From Streptomyces albidochromogenes (GTDB lineage: Bacteria; Actinomycetota; Actinomycetes; Streptomycetales; Streptomycetaceae), in assembly GCF_005981925.1 (NCBI RefSeq), contig NZ_VBVX01000023.1, positions 1 through 37,967 on the forward strand: a stretch of DNA of 37,967 bases. Reading direction: 5' to 3'. The position numbers and the translations under genes are program-made. Shown one piece after another: positions 14,173 to 21,279 of this stretch; within the stretch, counting starts at the first letter, position 1; each line of letters starts with the position of its first letter. The notes below the pieces were generated by a model that was given only the letters and a program-made list of their open reading frames with translations, was not told the origin of the DNA and did no database searches.

Positions 14173-14381
14173 GTGACCACCTGCTGACCGTTGAGCAAGC
14201 CGCCGAACGCCTCGGCACCACCGTCCGCTTCCCCCGGAGGCTCATCGCTGAACGGCGTATCGCCTTCGTCAAGGTCGGCCGCCATGTGCGGATCGCGGAA
14301 AGCGTCCTGGACGCCTACATCAACGGCAACACGGTGCAGCCCATCAACCGTCGTCGTTCCCGCTACGGGAGGGCTGCCTGA
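14169..14381 (+). CDS. xis: Excisionase (Xis), MerR/HTH_17 type
   Basis: The 70-residue protein is a single winged helix of the excisionase family: LLTVEQAAERLGTTVRFPRR (residues 5-24) as helix-turn-helix and FVKVGRHVRI (about 34-43) as the wing. A basic tail follows (NRRRSRYGRAA). In this family the position after the second helix is usually WTVRRLI; here it is RFPRRLI, which may only be variation. Its start overlaps the repSA stop (GTGA) and its stop overlaps the int start (TGATG). With Int it catalyses excision between attL and attR. Confidence 0.88.
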   Translation: MSDHLLTVEQAAERLGTTVRFPRRLIAERRIAFVKVGRHVRIAESVLDAYINGNTVQPINRRRSRYGRAA

Positions 14382-15541
14382 TGGGCAACAAGAAAGGAAG
14401 TCGCCGGCGCTTCGGTGCGGTGCGGCAGTATCGGTCCGGCCGTTGGACCGCCAGCTACCTGGGCCCGGACGGACAGGAGTTCCGCGCACCCGAGACGTTC
14501 GCGACCAAGCGCGACGCTGAGGTGTGGCTCTCACAGATTGAGGCCGACCTCTCGCGCGGTAACTGGCAGGACCCGGACGCGGGCGCCGTGAACTTCAAGG
14601 AATACGCGCTCCAATGGGTCGACGAGCGTGGGCTCGCTCCCACCACGGATGAGCTGTACCGCCGACTGCTGCGGCTGCACCTCCTGCCCACCTTCGAGGG
14701 CCTGGACCTCGACGAGATCACCGCACCCCGCGTCCGCACCTGGCGGGCCGAACGACTGGCCGCCACCGGCGCCGCGACGACCGTCGCCAAGGCGTACCGA
14801 CTGCTCAAGGCTGTTATGGAGACAGCCGTCGATGACGAGCTGATCCGCCGCAATCCGTGCCGCATCAAGGGCGCGGGCAAGGAGTCGGCCGCCGAACGGC
14901 AGATCGCCACCGTCGACCAGGTCGACCAGCTCGCCAACGCGGTCGGGCCTCGCTGGCGGCTGATGGTCTACCTCGGCGCGTACGGACCTATGCGACCGGA
15001 GGAACAGGCGGAGCTCCGCCGAAAGGATGTCGACCTGGACGACATGACCGTCCGGATCCGCCAGGCAGCACCCGAGCTGACCACCGGCAAGCGGGCCGAG
15101 GGGCCGACGAAATCCGAAGCGGGAAAGCGCGTCGTGGTTCTGCCGGCCTTTCTGCGGACCGACCTCCGACGCCACCTCGACTGGTACGCCGAGAAGGGAC
15201 CGGACGGACTTCTGTTCGTGGGGGAGAAGGGCAAGCCGTTCCGGCGTTCCACCTTCGGGCGGAAGTGGCGCAAGGCCCGCGCTCTCGTCGGCATGCCGGA
15301 CGGCTTCCGGTTTTACGATCTTCGTCACACCGGTCACACCCTCGCGACCCGTTCCGGGGCCACGCTCAAGGACACGATGGTCCGGGCCGGGCAGTCGTCG
15401 GAGAAGGCCGCGCTGATCTATCAGCACTCAGATTTTGAGCGACAGCAGGAAGTGGCGAGCGGGCTGGATGATCTCGTGCGGGCCGCCCGCAAGAAGGCTG
15501 ATCGGGGGCCTTCTGGTGCGGATCTGGTGCGCGACGCTTGA
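14381..15541 (+). CDS. int: Tyrosine-type site-specific integrase
   Basis: The 386-residue integrase has an N-terminal arm-binding region (about residues 10-60) and a SAM-like core-binding domain (70-165). The catalytic domain (about 175-370) follows. Catalytic residues seen are Arg205 (GPMRPEE), Arg315-His316 (YDLRHTGHT) and the nucleophile Tyr347 (AALIYQHSD). The histidine of the HxxR box is Tyr312 and the later His/Trp of the GH(S) box is Gln338 (RAGQSS). Both replacements occur, as far as I recall, in other actinobacterial integrases, so activity is still likely. The gene ends 52 bp from the intact tRNA, as expected for an enzyme that acts on the adjacent attachment site. Confidence 0.92.
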   Translation: MGNKKGSRRRFGAVRQYRSGRWTASYLGPDGQEFRAPETFATKRDAEVWLSQIEADLSRGNWQDPDAGAVNFKEYALQWVDERGLAPTTDELYRRLLRLHLLPTFEGLDLDEITAPRVRTWRAERLAATGAATTVAKAYRLLKAVMETAVDDELIRRNPCRIKGAGKESAAERQIATVDQVDQLANAVGPRWRLMVYLGAYGPMRPEEQAELRRKDVDLDDMTVRIRQAAPELTTGKRAEGPTKSEAGKRVVVLPAFLRTDLRRHLDWYAEKGPDGLLFVGEKGKPFRRSTFGRKWRKARALVGMPDGFRFYDLRHTGHTLATRSGATLKDTMVRAGQSSEKAALIYQHSDFERQQEVASGLDDLVRAARKKADRGPSGADLVRDA

Positions 15542-15561
15542 ACTGGTCCAGACAACAAAGA

Positions 15562-15586
15562 AGCCCCGGGCCGATGGCCTGGGGCT
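15562..15586 (-). terminator. Element-borne terminator serving the tRNA-Gly gene
   Basis: An 11-bp stem, AGCCCCGGGCC / GGCCTGGGGCT (one G-T pair), with a 3-nt loop, immediately beyond the tRNA 3' end. On the minus strand it is followed by TTCTTTGTTGTC. It replaces the displaced chromosomal terminator at 4915-4939 and may also stop int transcription from the other side. Confidence 0.7.
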
Positions 15587-15592
15587 CTTGCG

Positions 15593-15636
15593 TGGAGCGG
15601 GTGACGAGAATCGAACTCGCGCTCTGAGCTTGGGAA
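15593..15636 (-). repeat. attR: 44-bp repeat within the intact tRNA-Gly
   Basis: Identical to 4945-4988. It covers the tRNA 3' half from the anticodon loop to CCA. The integrating element restored the tRNA by carrying this sequence in attP. Confidence 0.92.
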
Positions 15637-15666
15637 GCTCATGTTCTACCATTAAACTACACCCGC
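15593..15666 (-). tRNA. tRNA-Gly, anticodon CCC
   Basis: On the minus strand a 74-nt cloverleaf is readable with the CCA encoded. The acceptor GCGGGTG pairs with CACCCGC, the discriminator is T, and the D-loop is TTTAATGGTAGAA. The anticodon arm GAGC-TTCCCAA-GCTC has anticodon CCC, and the T-arm is GCGAG-TTCGATT-CTCGT. A weak -10-like TACACT lies upstream (15702-15707). The gene is the integration site of the AICE, and its 3' 44 nt come from the element. Confidence 0.95.
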
Positions 15667-15866
15667 ACAGCGGGCCGTTGGGTGGCGCCGCTTCGTCGGA
15701 CAGTGTACCCCAGGTCCCGCTCCGGTGTGTGCGACCCGGGGTGCGGGGGCGGGTTTTCGTGGTGTCGGGTGGGCGTACCTTTGGGGGCGGAGTGCCGCCT
15801 GGAGTGGCGTCCCGTTCATCCCCTAATGTGGCCTTCTCGTCCACGCTTTGTTGGGGAAGGGACCTG

Positions 15867-16040
15867 ATGGACTTGATGGAGCCCACCGTCGTCCGTTGTG
15901 CCGAAGGGCACGTGTTCAGCACCACATCGTTCCCGTTGCAGCAGCTCGGAGCCGGCCGCATCGGCCCGGGGCGGCTCATCCGCTGTCCGCGCTGTGCGCG
16001 GCTGCGGCACGCCGTGCCGGTGGTGCTGGAGCAGCGCTAG
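15867..16040 (+). CDS. Small conserved zinc-ribbon-like protein (57 aa)
   Basis: The 57-residue frame starts at an ATG 6 nt after GGAAGGGA. It begins [20 protein letters not shown] and later has [15 protein letters not shown], giving one Cys/His knuckle (CAEGH) and one CxxC, so it probably folds around one zinc ion. Proteins like this are, as far as I recall, found next to dcd in Streptomyces. The longer in-frame versions starting upstream cross the tRNA and are not real. The function is unknown. Confidence 0.65.
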   Translation: MDLMEPTVVRCAEGHVFSTTSFPLQQLGAGRIGPGRLIRCPRCARLRHAVPVVLEQR

Positions 16041-16122
16041 AGATCGGCCGGAGGCCGGAGCGGTGTGGCGCGCGGGGTCGTCCGATTGGGGCGGGCCCGC
16101 GCGCTCTGCGTATCCTCGGGGC

Positions 16123-16698
16123 GTGCTTCTCTCAGACAAGGACATCCGGGCCGAGATCGACGCCGGACGCGTGCGTATTGATCCGTACGACGAATCCATG
16201 GTGCAGCCCTCGAGCATCGACGTGCGGCTCGACCGCTACTTCCGGGTGTTCGAGAACCACCGCTACCCGCACATCGACCCGGCCGTCGAGCAGGCGGACC
16301 TGACGCGGCTGGTGGAGCCGGAGGGGGACGAGGCCTTCATCCTGCACCCCGGGGAGTTCGTGCTGGCGTCGACGTACGAGACGATCACGCTGCCGGACAA
16401 CCTCGCCTCGCGGCTGGAGGGCAAGAGTTCGCTGGGGCGGCTCGGGCTCGTGACGCACTCGACCGCCGGATTCATCGACCCCGGGTTCTCCGGGCACGTG
16501 ACGCTCGAGCTCTCGAATCTGGCCACGCTGCCGATCAAGCTCTGGCCCGGCATGAAGATCGGGCAGCTGTGCATGTTCCAGCTGAGCTCGCCCACCGAGT
16601 TCCCGTACGGCTCCGAGCGGTACGGGTCGCGTTATCAGGGCCAGCGCGGGCCGACGGCCTCGCGGTCCTTCCTCAATTTCCATCGGACGCAGGTGTGA
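16123..16698 (+). CDS. dcd: dCTP deaminase
   Basis: The 191-residue protein has the length and motifs of trimeric dCTP deaminases. It opens [20 protein letters not shown] and continues with [17 protein letters not shown] (26-42), [19 protein letters not shown] (about 102-120) and [16 protein letters not shown] with the catalytic glutamate. The tail [15 protein letters not shown] closes over the nucleotide. It converts dCTP to dUTP, or, if bifunctional as in mycobacteria, directly to dUMP, for thymidylate synthesis. The GTG start is chosen because it gives the conserved N-terminus; upstream frame extensions overlap the preceding gene. Confidence 0.95.
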   Translation: MLLSDKDIRAEIDAGRVRIDPYDESMVQPSSIDVRLDRYFRVFENHRYPHIDPAVEQADLTRLVEPEGDEAFILHPGEFVLASTYETITLPDNLASRLEGKSSLGRLGLVTHSTAGFIDPGFSGHVTLELSNLATLPIKLWPGMKIGQLCMFQLSSPTEFPYGSERYGSRYQGQRGPTASRSFLNFHRTQV

Positions 16699-16720
16699 TG
16701 CCGGGTATGGGTGCATGGGT

Positions 16721-17218
16721 ATGAGTGCTGTACGGGAAAATCTGACCTACGAGGGCTTCGGCAACGCCGTGCGTGAGCTCGCGCAGACGATCGCCGACGA
16801 CGGGTACGAGCCCGACATCGTGCTGAGCATCGCGCGCGGCGGCGTCTTCGTCGCCGGCGGCCTGGCCTACGCCCTCGACGTCAAGAACATCCACCTGGTG
16901 AACGTCGAGTTCTACACCGGCGTCGGGACGACCCTGGAGATGCCGGTCATGCTGGCGCCGGTGCCGGACGCGATCGACTTCAGCAACAAGAAGGTCCTGA
17001 TCACGGACGACGTCGCCGACACCGGCAAGACGCTCAAGCTCGTGCACGACTTCTGCCTCGACCACGTGGCGGAGGTCCGCAGCGCGGTCATCTACGAGAA
17101 GTCCCACTCGCTCGTGAAGTGCGAGTACGTGTGGAAGCGCACCGACGAGTGGATCAACTTCCCCTGGAGCGTCCAGAAGCCGGTCGTCCGGCGCAGCGGG
17201 CAGGTCCTGGACGCGTAG
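16721..17218 (+). CDS. Phosphoribosyltransferase (xanthine/hypoxanthine-guanine type)
   Basis: This type I PRTase-fold protein of 165 residues carries the PRPP loop VLITDDVADTGKTLK (about residues 91-105). Early it has a PDIVLSIARGGVFVAGGLAY segment typical of Gpt/XGPRT enzymes, and a C-terminal hood (EWINFPWSVQKP). It transfers a phosphoribosyl group to a purine or related base in salvage; the base is not certain. An alternative ATG at 16715 adds two residues (MG); neither start has a strong ribosome site. It follows dcd by 22 bp, so the two nucleotide-metabolism genes may be co-transcribed. A strong hairpin terminator follows the stop. Confidence 0.82.
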   Translation: MSAVRENLTYEGFGNAVRELAQTIADDGYEPDIVLSIARGGVFVAGGLAYALDVKNIHLVNVEFYTGVGTTLEMPVMLAPVPDAIDFSNKKVLITDDVADTGKTLKLVHDFCLDHVAEVRSAVIYEKSHSLVKCEYVWKRTDEWINFPWSVQKPVVRRSGQVLDA

Positions 17219-17254
17219 GCGGGCGGTACGCGGAGAGTACGCGAGCTACGAGAG

Positions 17255-17283
17255 GGCCCCGGCGCGGATGTCGCGCCGGGGCC
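17255..17283 (+). terminator. Bidirectional terminator between PRTase and Yip1-family genes
   Basis: A perfect 12-bp stem, GGCCCCGGCGCG / CGCGCCGGGGCC, with a 5-nt loop between two convergent genes, followed by TTCGTCG on the plus strand. Confidence 0.8.
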
Positions 17284-17306
17284 TTCGTCGTGGGGTGGTT
17301 CCCGCG

Positions 17307-18239
17307 TCAGATCGTGCCGAGCTTGATCAGGGACAGCAGCGCCACCAGCTGGATCGCGGACGCGCCCAGCGCCTTCTGCCACGGCAGGTCGTGCGACTTG
17401 CTCACCATCGAGGTGAACAGGGCCCCCGCCGCCAGCCAGGTCACCCAGCCCAGTACCTGCACGAGACCGTTCTCGCCGCCCAGGAAGATCGCGAAGACCA
17501 GGCGCGGGGCGTCCGTCATCGACATGATCAGCATCGACAGCCCGACGGTCGGCTGCCAGGAGCCGTCACCGCCGAGCTGGCGGGCCAGCGTGTGCGTCAC
17601 CGCGCCCAGGATGAGGCCGCAGATGATCACCGCGACGCCGGTGGTCAGGACGTACGGGATGGCGTTCGACAGGGTCGCGTTGATGGCCTCCTCGCGCGCC
17701 TTGTCGAAGCCGAAGACCGCCAGCAGGCCGTACAGGAAGGTGACGACCAGGGCCGGTCCCCAGACCGGGTAGTCGCGCGTCTGCCAGAACGTCGGGCCGG
17801 GGCGCAGCACGATGCCGCTCAGCAGCTGCTTCCAGTGCAGGCGCGGGCCCGCGGGCGGCGCGGGGGTGTTGCCGGAGTGGTAGGCGCCGCCGTCGCCGTA
17901 CGGGTCGTCGATGCTGAAGGCGGTGGTGTGGCCCGGGTTGTTGTTCGCGGCGTACGGGTCACCGCCCCCGGGGCCGCCGCGCCCGCCCTGGCCTCCGTAG
18001 CCGCTCTGCCCGCCCTGGCCGTGGCCCTGGTGGGGGTGCGGCTCGCCGAAGTATTCGGGCTCGCCGTGCTGTCCGCCGTACTGCGGTGCCTGCGGCCACT
18101 GCTGCTGGCCGTACGGGGGCTGAGGCGATGACGCCTGCTGCCCGTACGGCGGTTGCTGCCGTTGCCGCTGCTGTTGCCGCTGCGGTTGTTGTTGCGGGGT
18201 GCGGTTGTCCCGGCCGCGTCCGATCCTGAATCCAGCCAC
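17307..18239 (-). CDS. Yip1-family membrane protein with Gln/Gly-rich N-terminus
   Basis: The 310-residue protein begins MAGFRIGRGRDNRTPQQQPQ, then runs through a long low-complexity region rich in Gln, Pro, Gly and Tyr (about residues 15-110). The C-terminal half has five hydrophobic helices: YPVWGPALVVTFLYGLLAVF, AIPYVLTTGVAVIICGLILG, VGLSMLIMSMTDAPRLVFAI, LVQVLGWVTWLAAGALF and GASAIQLVALLSLIKLG. This is the Yip1/YIP1 pattern seen in actinobacteria, where the role is unknown. I prefer the GTG at 18239 because the sequence from there reads as the conserved N-terminus; an ATG at 18320 would add 27 residues. Confidence 0.78.
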   Translation of the reverse strand: MAGFRIGRGRDNRTPQQQPQRQQQRQRQQPPYGQQASSPQPPYGQQQWPQAPQYGGQHGEPEYFGEPHPHQGHGQGGQSGYGGQGGRGGPGGGDPYAANNNPGHTTAFSIDDPYGDGGAYHSGNTPAPPAGPRLHWKQLLSGIVLRPGPTFWQTRDYPVWGPALVVTFLYGLLAVFGFDKAREEAINATLSNAIPYVLTTGVAVIICGLILGAVTHTLARQLGGDGSWQPTVGLSMLIMSMTDAPRLVFAIFLGGENGLVQVLGWVTWLAAGALFTSMVSKSHDLPWQKALGASAIQLVALLSLIKLGTI

Positions 18240-18364
18240 GTAATCGAACGTACCTGGTCCGGATGCGCCGTATGCCGGGCCTGCCGCAACAGGCCCGGCT
18301 TTGCGGCCGAGCTGTGACATCCCCTAGGGGGTCCCTGACGGGTTGTCCACCCCTGTGCGTCGCC

Positions 18365-18388
18365 CACCCGCCCATGGGCGGGCGGGTG
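18365..18388 (-). terminator. Terminator-like hairpin after the FG-GAP gene
   Basis: The stem CACCCGCC / GGCGGGTG with an 8-nt loop starts about 33 bp beyond the stop codon of the minus-strand gene at 18422. The inner CCCGCCCATGGGCGGG is a perfect palindrome. There is no T-run. Confidence 0.5.
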
Positions 18389-18421
18389 ACGCCGGGCGTA
18401 GCGCGGTTGTCGCCGTGATCG

Positions 18422-19870
18422 TCAGCCGGACATGTTCGCGCCCAGGCGCGGCGTGCCCGCCGTCGAGATGCCCGCGGCGGTCAGGCCGATGCTGCGACCC
18501 GTGGTCGAGATCTTCGTGCCGTCGGAACGGAACGCCACGACGACACCGTCCTGCGCGTTCTCCCACGGCACGCCGACCGTCAGGTCCGCCTTGCCGTCGC
18601 CGGTCGTGTCGGAGAGGAAGACCTCGCCGCCGAAGCCGTCGAGCTTCTCGCTCGCGCCGGGGACGCCGGGGGTGTCCTGCTCGATCGCCTGGGCGCCCGA
18701 GGCGGAGAAGCCGTTCGGCGTGCCGTAGAGGACGGTGACCATGCCGGCGTCGGCCATGCCGTCGAGGTCCTCGTTGGCGGCGCCGACGGCCAGGTCCTGG
18801 AGGCCGTCGCCGTTGATGTCACCCAGGGAGAGTTCCCAGCCGAACCCGTCGCCGGTCTCCGAACTTCCCGGAACGCCGGGGCTGTCCTGCGTGATCGTGT
18901 CCTTGCCCCCGGTCGGGCCGCTCGCCGTGCCGTAGAGGACCTGGACCGCGCCGCCCTTCGCCACACCGCCGTCGCCGTCCCAGGTGTTGCCGATGACGAT
19001 GTCGCCGAAGCCGTCGCCGTTGGTGTCGCCGATGTCGGTGACGATGCCCGCCGGGAGCTTCCTGGCGCCGGTCGTGGTCATGCCCGCCGCACTGCCGGGA
19101 AGGTAGTAGTTGGCGTTGTACGCGTACTCGCCCGGGCTGTCGCCTTCGTAGCCGTCGACGACCAGGTCGGTGCGGCCGTCGTTGTTCACGTTGCCGGCGG
19201 TGATGTTGAAGATGTCGTGGCCCTCGATCGCGAGGACCTGGGTGGTGACGGTGTAACGGCCGCCGGTGGCACCCGACTTGCTGATACCGCCGCGGTAGAC
19301 GTCGATCTTGTTGTTGTCGGCGGTGAGGGCCAGGTCCGGCTTGCCGTCCCCGTTGAAGTCGCCCGCGGCCATTACCGAGCCGAAGTGATCGTGCCGGGTG
19401 GGCGTCGGGTCGGCGACGGTGATGCCGCCGGCCAGGCCGGTCGCGCTGCCGAATACGACGGTGACCGTGCCGCCGTCCACGTCCGAGCCGACGTCCTCGA
19501 AGCGCGCGCCGATGGCGAGGTCGGCGTACCCGTCCGCGTTGAAGTCGGCGGTGGCCGTGTGGCCGCCGAAGGCGTCCGCCTTCTCCGCCGAGCCCGGGAC
19601 GCCCGCCGTCTCCTGGGTGAGCGTCTGGATCTTCTGGGCGCCCGCGCCGGCCGGGGAGCCGTACAGGACGGTCACGGCGCCCGCGCCGGCGTGGCCCTTG
19701 ACGGTGGCTCCGGAGGCGGAGACCGCCAGGTCGCGGAAGCCGTCGCCGTTGAAGTCGCCCTGGAGCCCGGCGGGTACGGCGGCGGCCGCGCCGGCTCCGG
19801 CGACGAGCAGGCCGCCGGTGAGGGCGGCCGCGGTCGCGACGGCGAGGGTGGTGCGGAGGGAGCTGCGCAT
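18422..19870 (-). CDS. Secreted FG-GAP/VCBS repeat (integrin-like beta-propeller) protein
   Basis: The 482-residue protein starts with a Sec signal peptide (MRSSLRTTLAVATAAALTGG, then LLVAGAGAAAAV; cleavage expected near residue 35). The start has AGGAG 8 nt upstream. The mature part consists of repeated FG-GAP blades, each with a calcium loop of DFNGDG..DLA type: DFNGDGFRDLAVSA, DFNADGYADLAIGA, DFNGDGKPDLALTA, NVNNDGRTDLVVDG, DTNGDGFGDIVIGN, DINGDGLQDLAVGA and DTTGDGKADLTVG. Seven blades fit a closed propeller. Such proteins are exported in Streptomyces and may bind polysaccharide or protein; there is no enzymatic motif. A second FG-GAP gene lies upstream in the same orientation. Confidence 0.85.
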   Translation of the reverse strand: MRSSLRTTLAVATAAALTGGLLVAGAGAAAAVPAGLQGDFNGDGFRDLAVSASGATVKGHAGAGAVTVLYGSPAGAGAQKIQTLTQETAGVPGSAEKADAFGGHTATADFNADGYADLAIGARFEDVGSDVDGGTVTVVFGSATGLAGGITVADPTPTRHDHFGSVMAAGDFNGDGKPDLALTADNNKIDVYRGGISKSGATGGRYTVTTQVLAIEGHDIFNITAGNVNNDGRTDLVVDGYEGDSPGEYAYNANYYLPGSAAGMTTTGARKLPAGIVTDIGDTNGDGFGDIVIGNTWDGDGGVAKGGAVQVLYGTASGPTGGKDTITQDSPGVPGSSETGDGFGWELSLGDINGDGLQDLAVGAANEDLDGMADAGMVTVLYGTPNGFSASGAQAIEQDTPGVPGASEKLDGFGGEVFLSDTTGDGKADLTVGVPWENAQDGVVVAFRSDGTKISTTGRSIGLTAAGISTAGTPRLGANMSG

Positions 19871-20042
19871 GCGGAGTTCTCCTGCGGCATGCCGGGACAC
19901 GTGGTGCGCGTCCGAGTCAATGGGGTGCGATCGCCCGTGTTCGCCGGGAGTTGTCCTCGGGGACACGTGGTGATCAGCGCACAGGAGACCGCCGAGGGCG
20001 GCGGATGGTTGTACGGCGGTACGGATGGTTGTGCGGGCCGGG

Positions 20043-21143
20043 TCAGCCCTGCCCGGCCGAGAAGACCGCCGTGGAGAAGGAGATGGTCCTGCCGGTGGCC
20101 GAGGAGCGGTACGTGATGACGTCGGTCGTCTCGCCCCGGTGCGTACGCGTCACCGTGTCGGGCTTCCTGTCGCCGTCGAAGTCGGCGTGCCGCAGCACGT
20201 TCGTCACGGGTGCCTCCTCCCCGGCCGGCAGGGCGCTGGGCCGGGCGTCGACCGCTGTGAAGGTGTACGCGCCGCCGGGGCGCCCGGGGCCCGCCGGGCC
20301 GCCGAGCAGCAGCGTCGCGCGCTCGGCGGTGCCGGGCTGGTGCGGGCGGGGGGCGGAGACCAGGTCGTCGTAGCCGTCACCGTTGACGTCCGGTGCGCGG
20401 TCGGGGGCGACCAGCACCGGACCGGCGCCCGGGAGCGCTCCCGCGGCCGCGCGCGGGGCGCCGGCGCGGGTGAAGGGGCCGCGCAGATAGCTGAGGCGGC
20501 CGCCGCTCGCCGTCACGGCCAGGTCGTTGGCGTCGTCGCCGTCGAAGTCGCCGCAGACGGGGTGGCCGGGCCACTCGTTGCCGAAGCGGGCGCGGTCGGG
20601 GATGCGGAGCTTCACCGCCTTGCCGGTGAGGCCGTCCGCGCCGCCGAAGAGGATCTGGAGCGGTACGGGCGGCATGCCGGTGCCGTTGAACGGCGGGTCG
20701 GTGGTGACCACCAGGTCCGCGTAACCGTCCTTGTCGAGGTCGCAGGCCGCCTCGGCGTCGAACGCGGCCGGCAGCACGCCCCCGGTGCGGGCCGCGTTGC
20801 GGGCGGGCGTCAGGAGCTGGCGTGCGGAAGGGTCGAAGACGCGCGGGGGCTTCGCGCCGTACACGACGCCGATGCCCGCGTCGTCGCCCATCCGCTCCTC
20901 GGGCCCCTTGACCAGGTCGTTGAGGACGAGGTCGCGGTGGCCGTCGCCGTTGAAGTCCTCGGCGACGCGGCTGCCCCTGCCGTGCGGTACGGGGTGGACG
21001 GGCGCGGCGGCCTTGGCGGCCTTCGCGGCCAGGACGGTGGGGGAGGCGCCGGCGTCCGGGGCGTCGTCGCGGTCGGGGGAGGCGCCACAGCCCGCCAGCA
21101 GTACCGCGCAGCTCACTGCTGCCACCGCGATCGCTCTTCGCAT
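20043..21143 (-). CDS. FG-GAP repeat lipoprotein
   Basis: The 366-residue protein has a lipoprotein signal peptide ending in the lipobox LLAGC (about residues 15-19), so it should be tethered to the outer face of the membrane. FG-GAP calcium loops follow: DFNGDGHRDLVLND, DLDKDGYADLVVTT, DFDGDDANDLAVTA, DVNGDGYDDLVSAP and DFDGDRKPDTVTRT. Five clear blades are fewer than the seven in the neighbouring secreted paralogue. The two genes are tandem, about 170 bp apart, and the pairing of one released with one anchored protein may be functional. No catalytic motif. Confidence 0.85.
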   Translation of the reverse strand: MRRAIAVAAVSCAVLLAGCGASPDRDDAPDAGASPTVLAAKAAKAAAPVHPVPHGRGSRVAEDFNGDGHRDLVLNDLVKGPEERMGDDAGIGVVYGAKPPRVFDPSARQLLTPARNAARTGGVLPAAFDAEAACDLDKDGYADLVVTTDPPFNGTGMPPVPLQILFGGADGLTGKAVKLRIPDRARFGNEWPGHPVCGDFDGDDANDLAVTASGGRLSYLRGPFTRAGAPRAAAGALPGAGPVLVAPDRAPDVNGDGYDDLVSAPRPHQPGTAERATLLLGGPAGPGRPGGAYTFTAVDARPSALPAGEEAPVTNVLRHADFDGDRKPDTVTRTHRGETTDVITYRSSATGRTISFSTAVFSAGQG

Positions 21144-21223
21144 GACCTACCCCGCCCGTATCGCCCGTTTCAGTTGCCACATGATGCTCTTTTTTGACCG
21201 CCGAGTTAAGTGGGACGTACGAA

Positions 21224-21260
21224 AGCGGCCGGACCTGCCCCCGAGGCAGATCCGGCCGCT
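21224..21260 (-). terminator. Terminator of the Fe-S oxidoreductase gene
   Basis: A long hairpin with outer stem AGCGGCCGGA / TCCGGCCGCT and inner stem CTGCC / GGCAG, separated by one C-A mismatch. On the minus strand it is followed by TTTCGTAC. It starts 20 bp after the stop at 21280. Confidence 0.75.
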
Positions 21261-21279
21261 CCCTTCTCGCGCGTACGTG

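Larger units (their letters stand above)
4945..15636 (+). mobile_element. Actinomycete integrative and conjugative element (AICE, pSAM2-like), about 10.65 kb
   Basis: The element is flanked by perfect 44-bp direct repeats that match the 3' part of a tRNA-Gly gene. The right-hand copy is part of the intact tRNA; the left-hand copy is the displaced fragment. Inside are the full set of AICE modules in their usual order: Nudix/Pif-like, GntR/KorSA-like, SCO3933-type protein, TraSA FtsK translocase, DUF2637 protein, small spread genes, RepSA, Xis, Int. The int gene lies 52 bp from the intact tRNA. All core genes look intact, so the element may still excise, replicate and transfer as double-stranded DNA. 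Cargo is an AT-richer two-gene cassette at 5389-6839; the GGDEF gene at 11949 is a further accessory. Confidence 0.92.

Noticed and set aside
12810-14580. GACCCGGA octamers similar to the TraB recognition repeats of pSVH1
   Set aside because: They are scattered singly and arise from Asp-Pro-Asp codons in repSA and int; no cluster near traSA.
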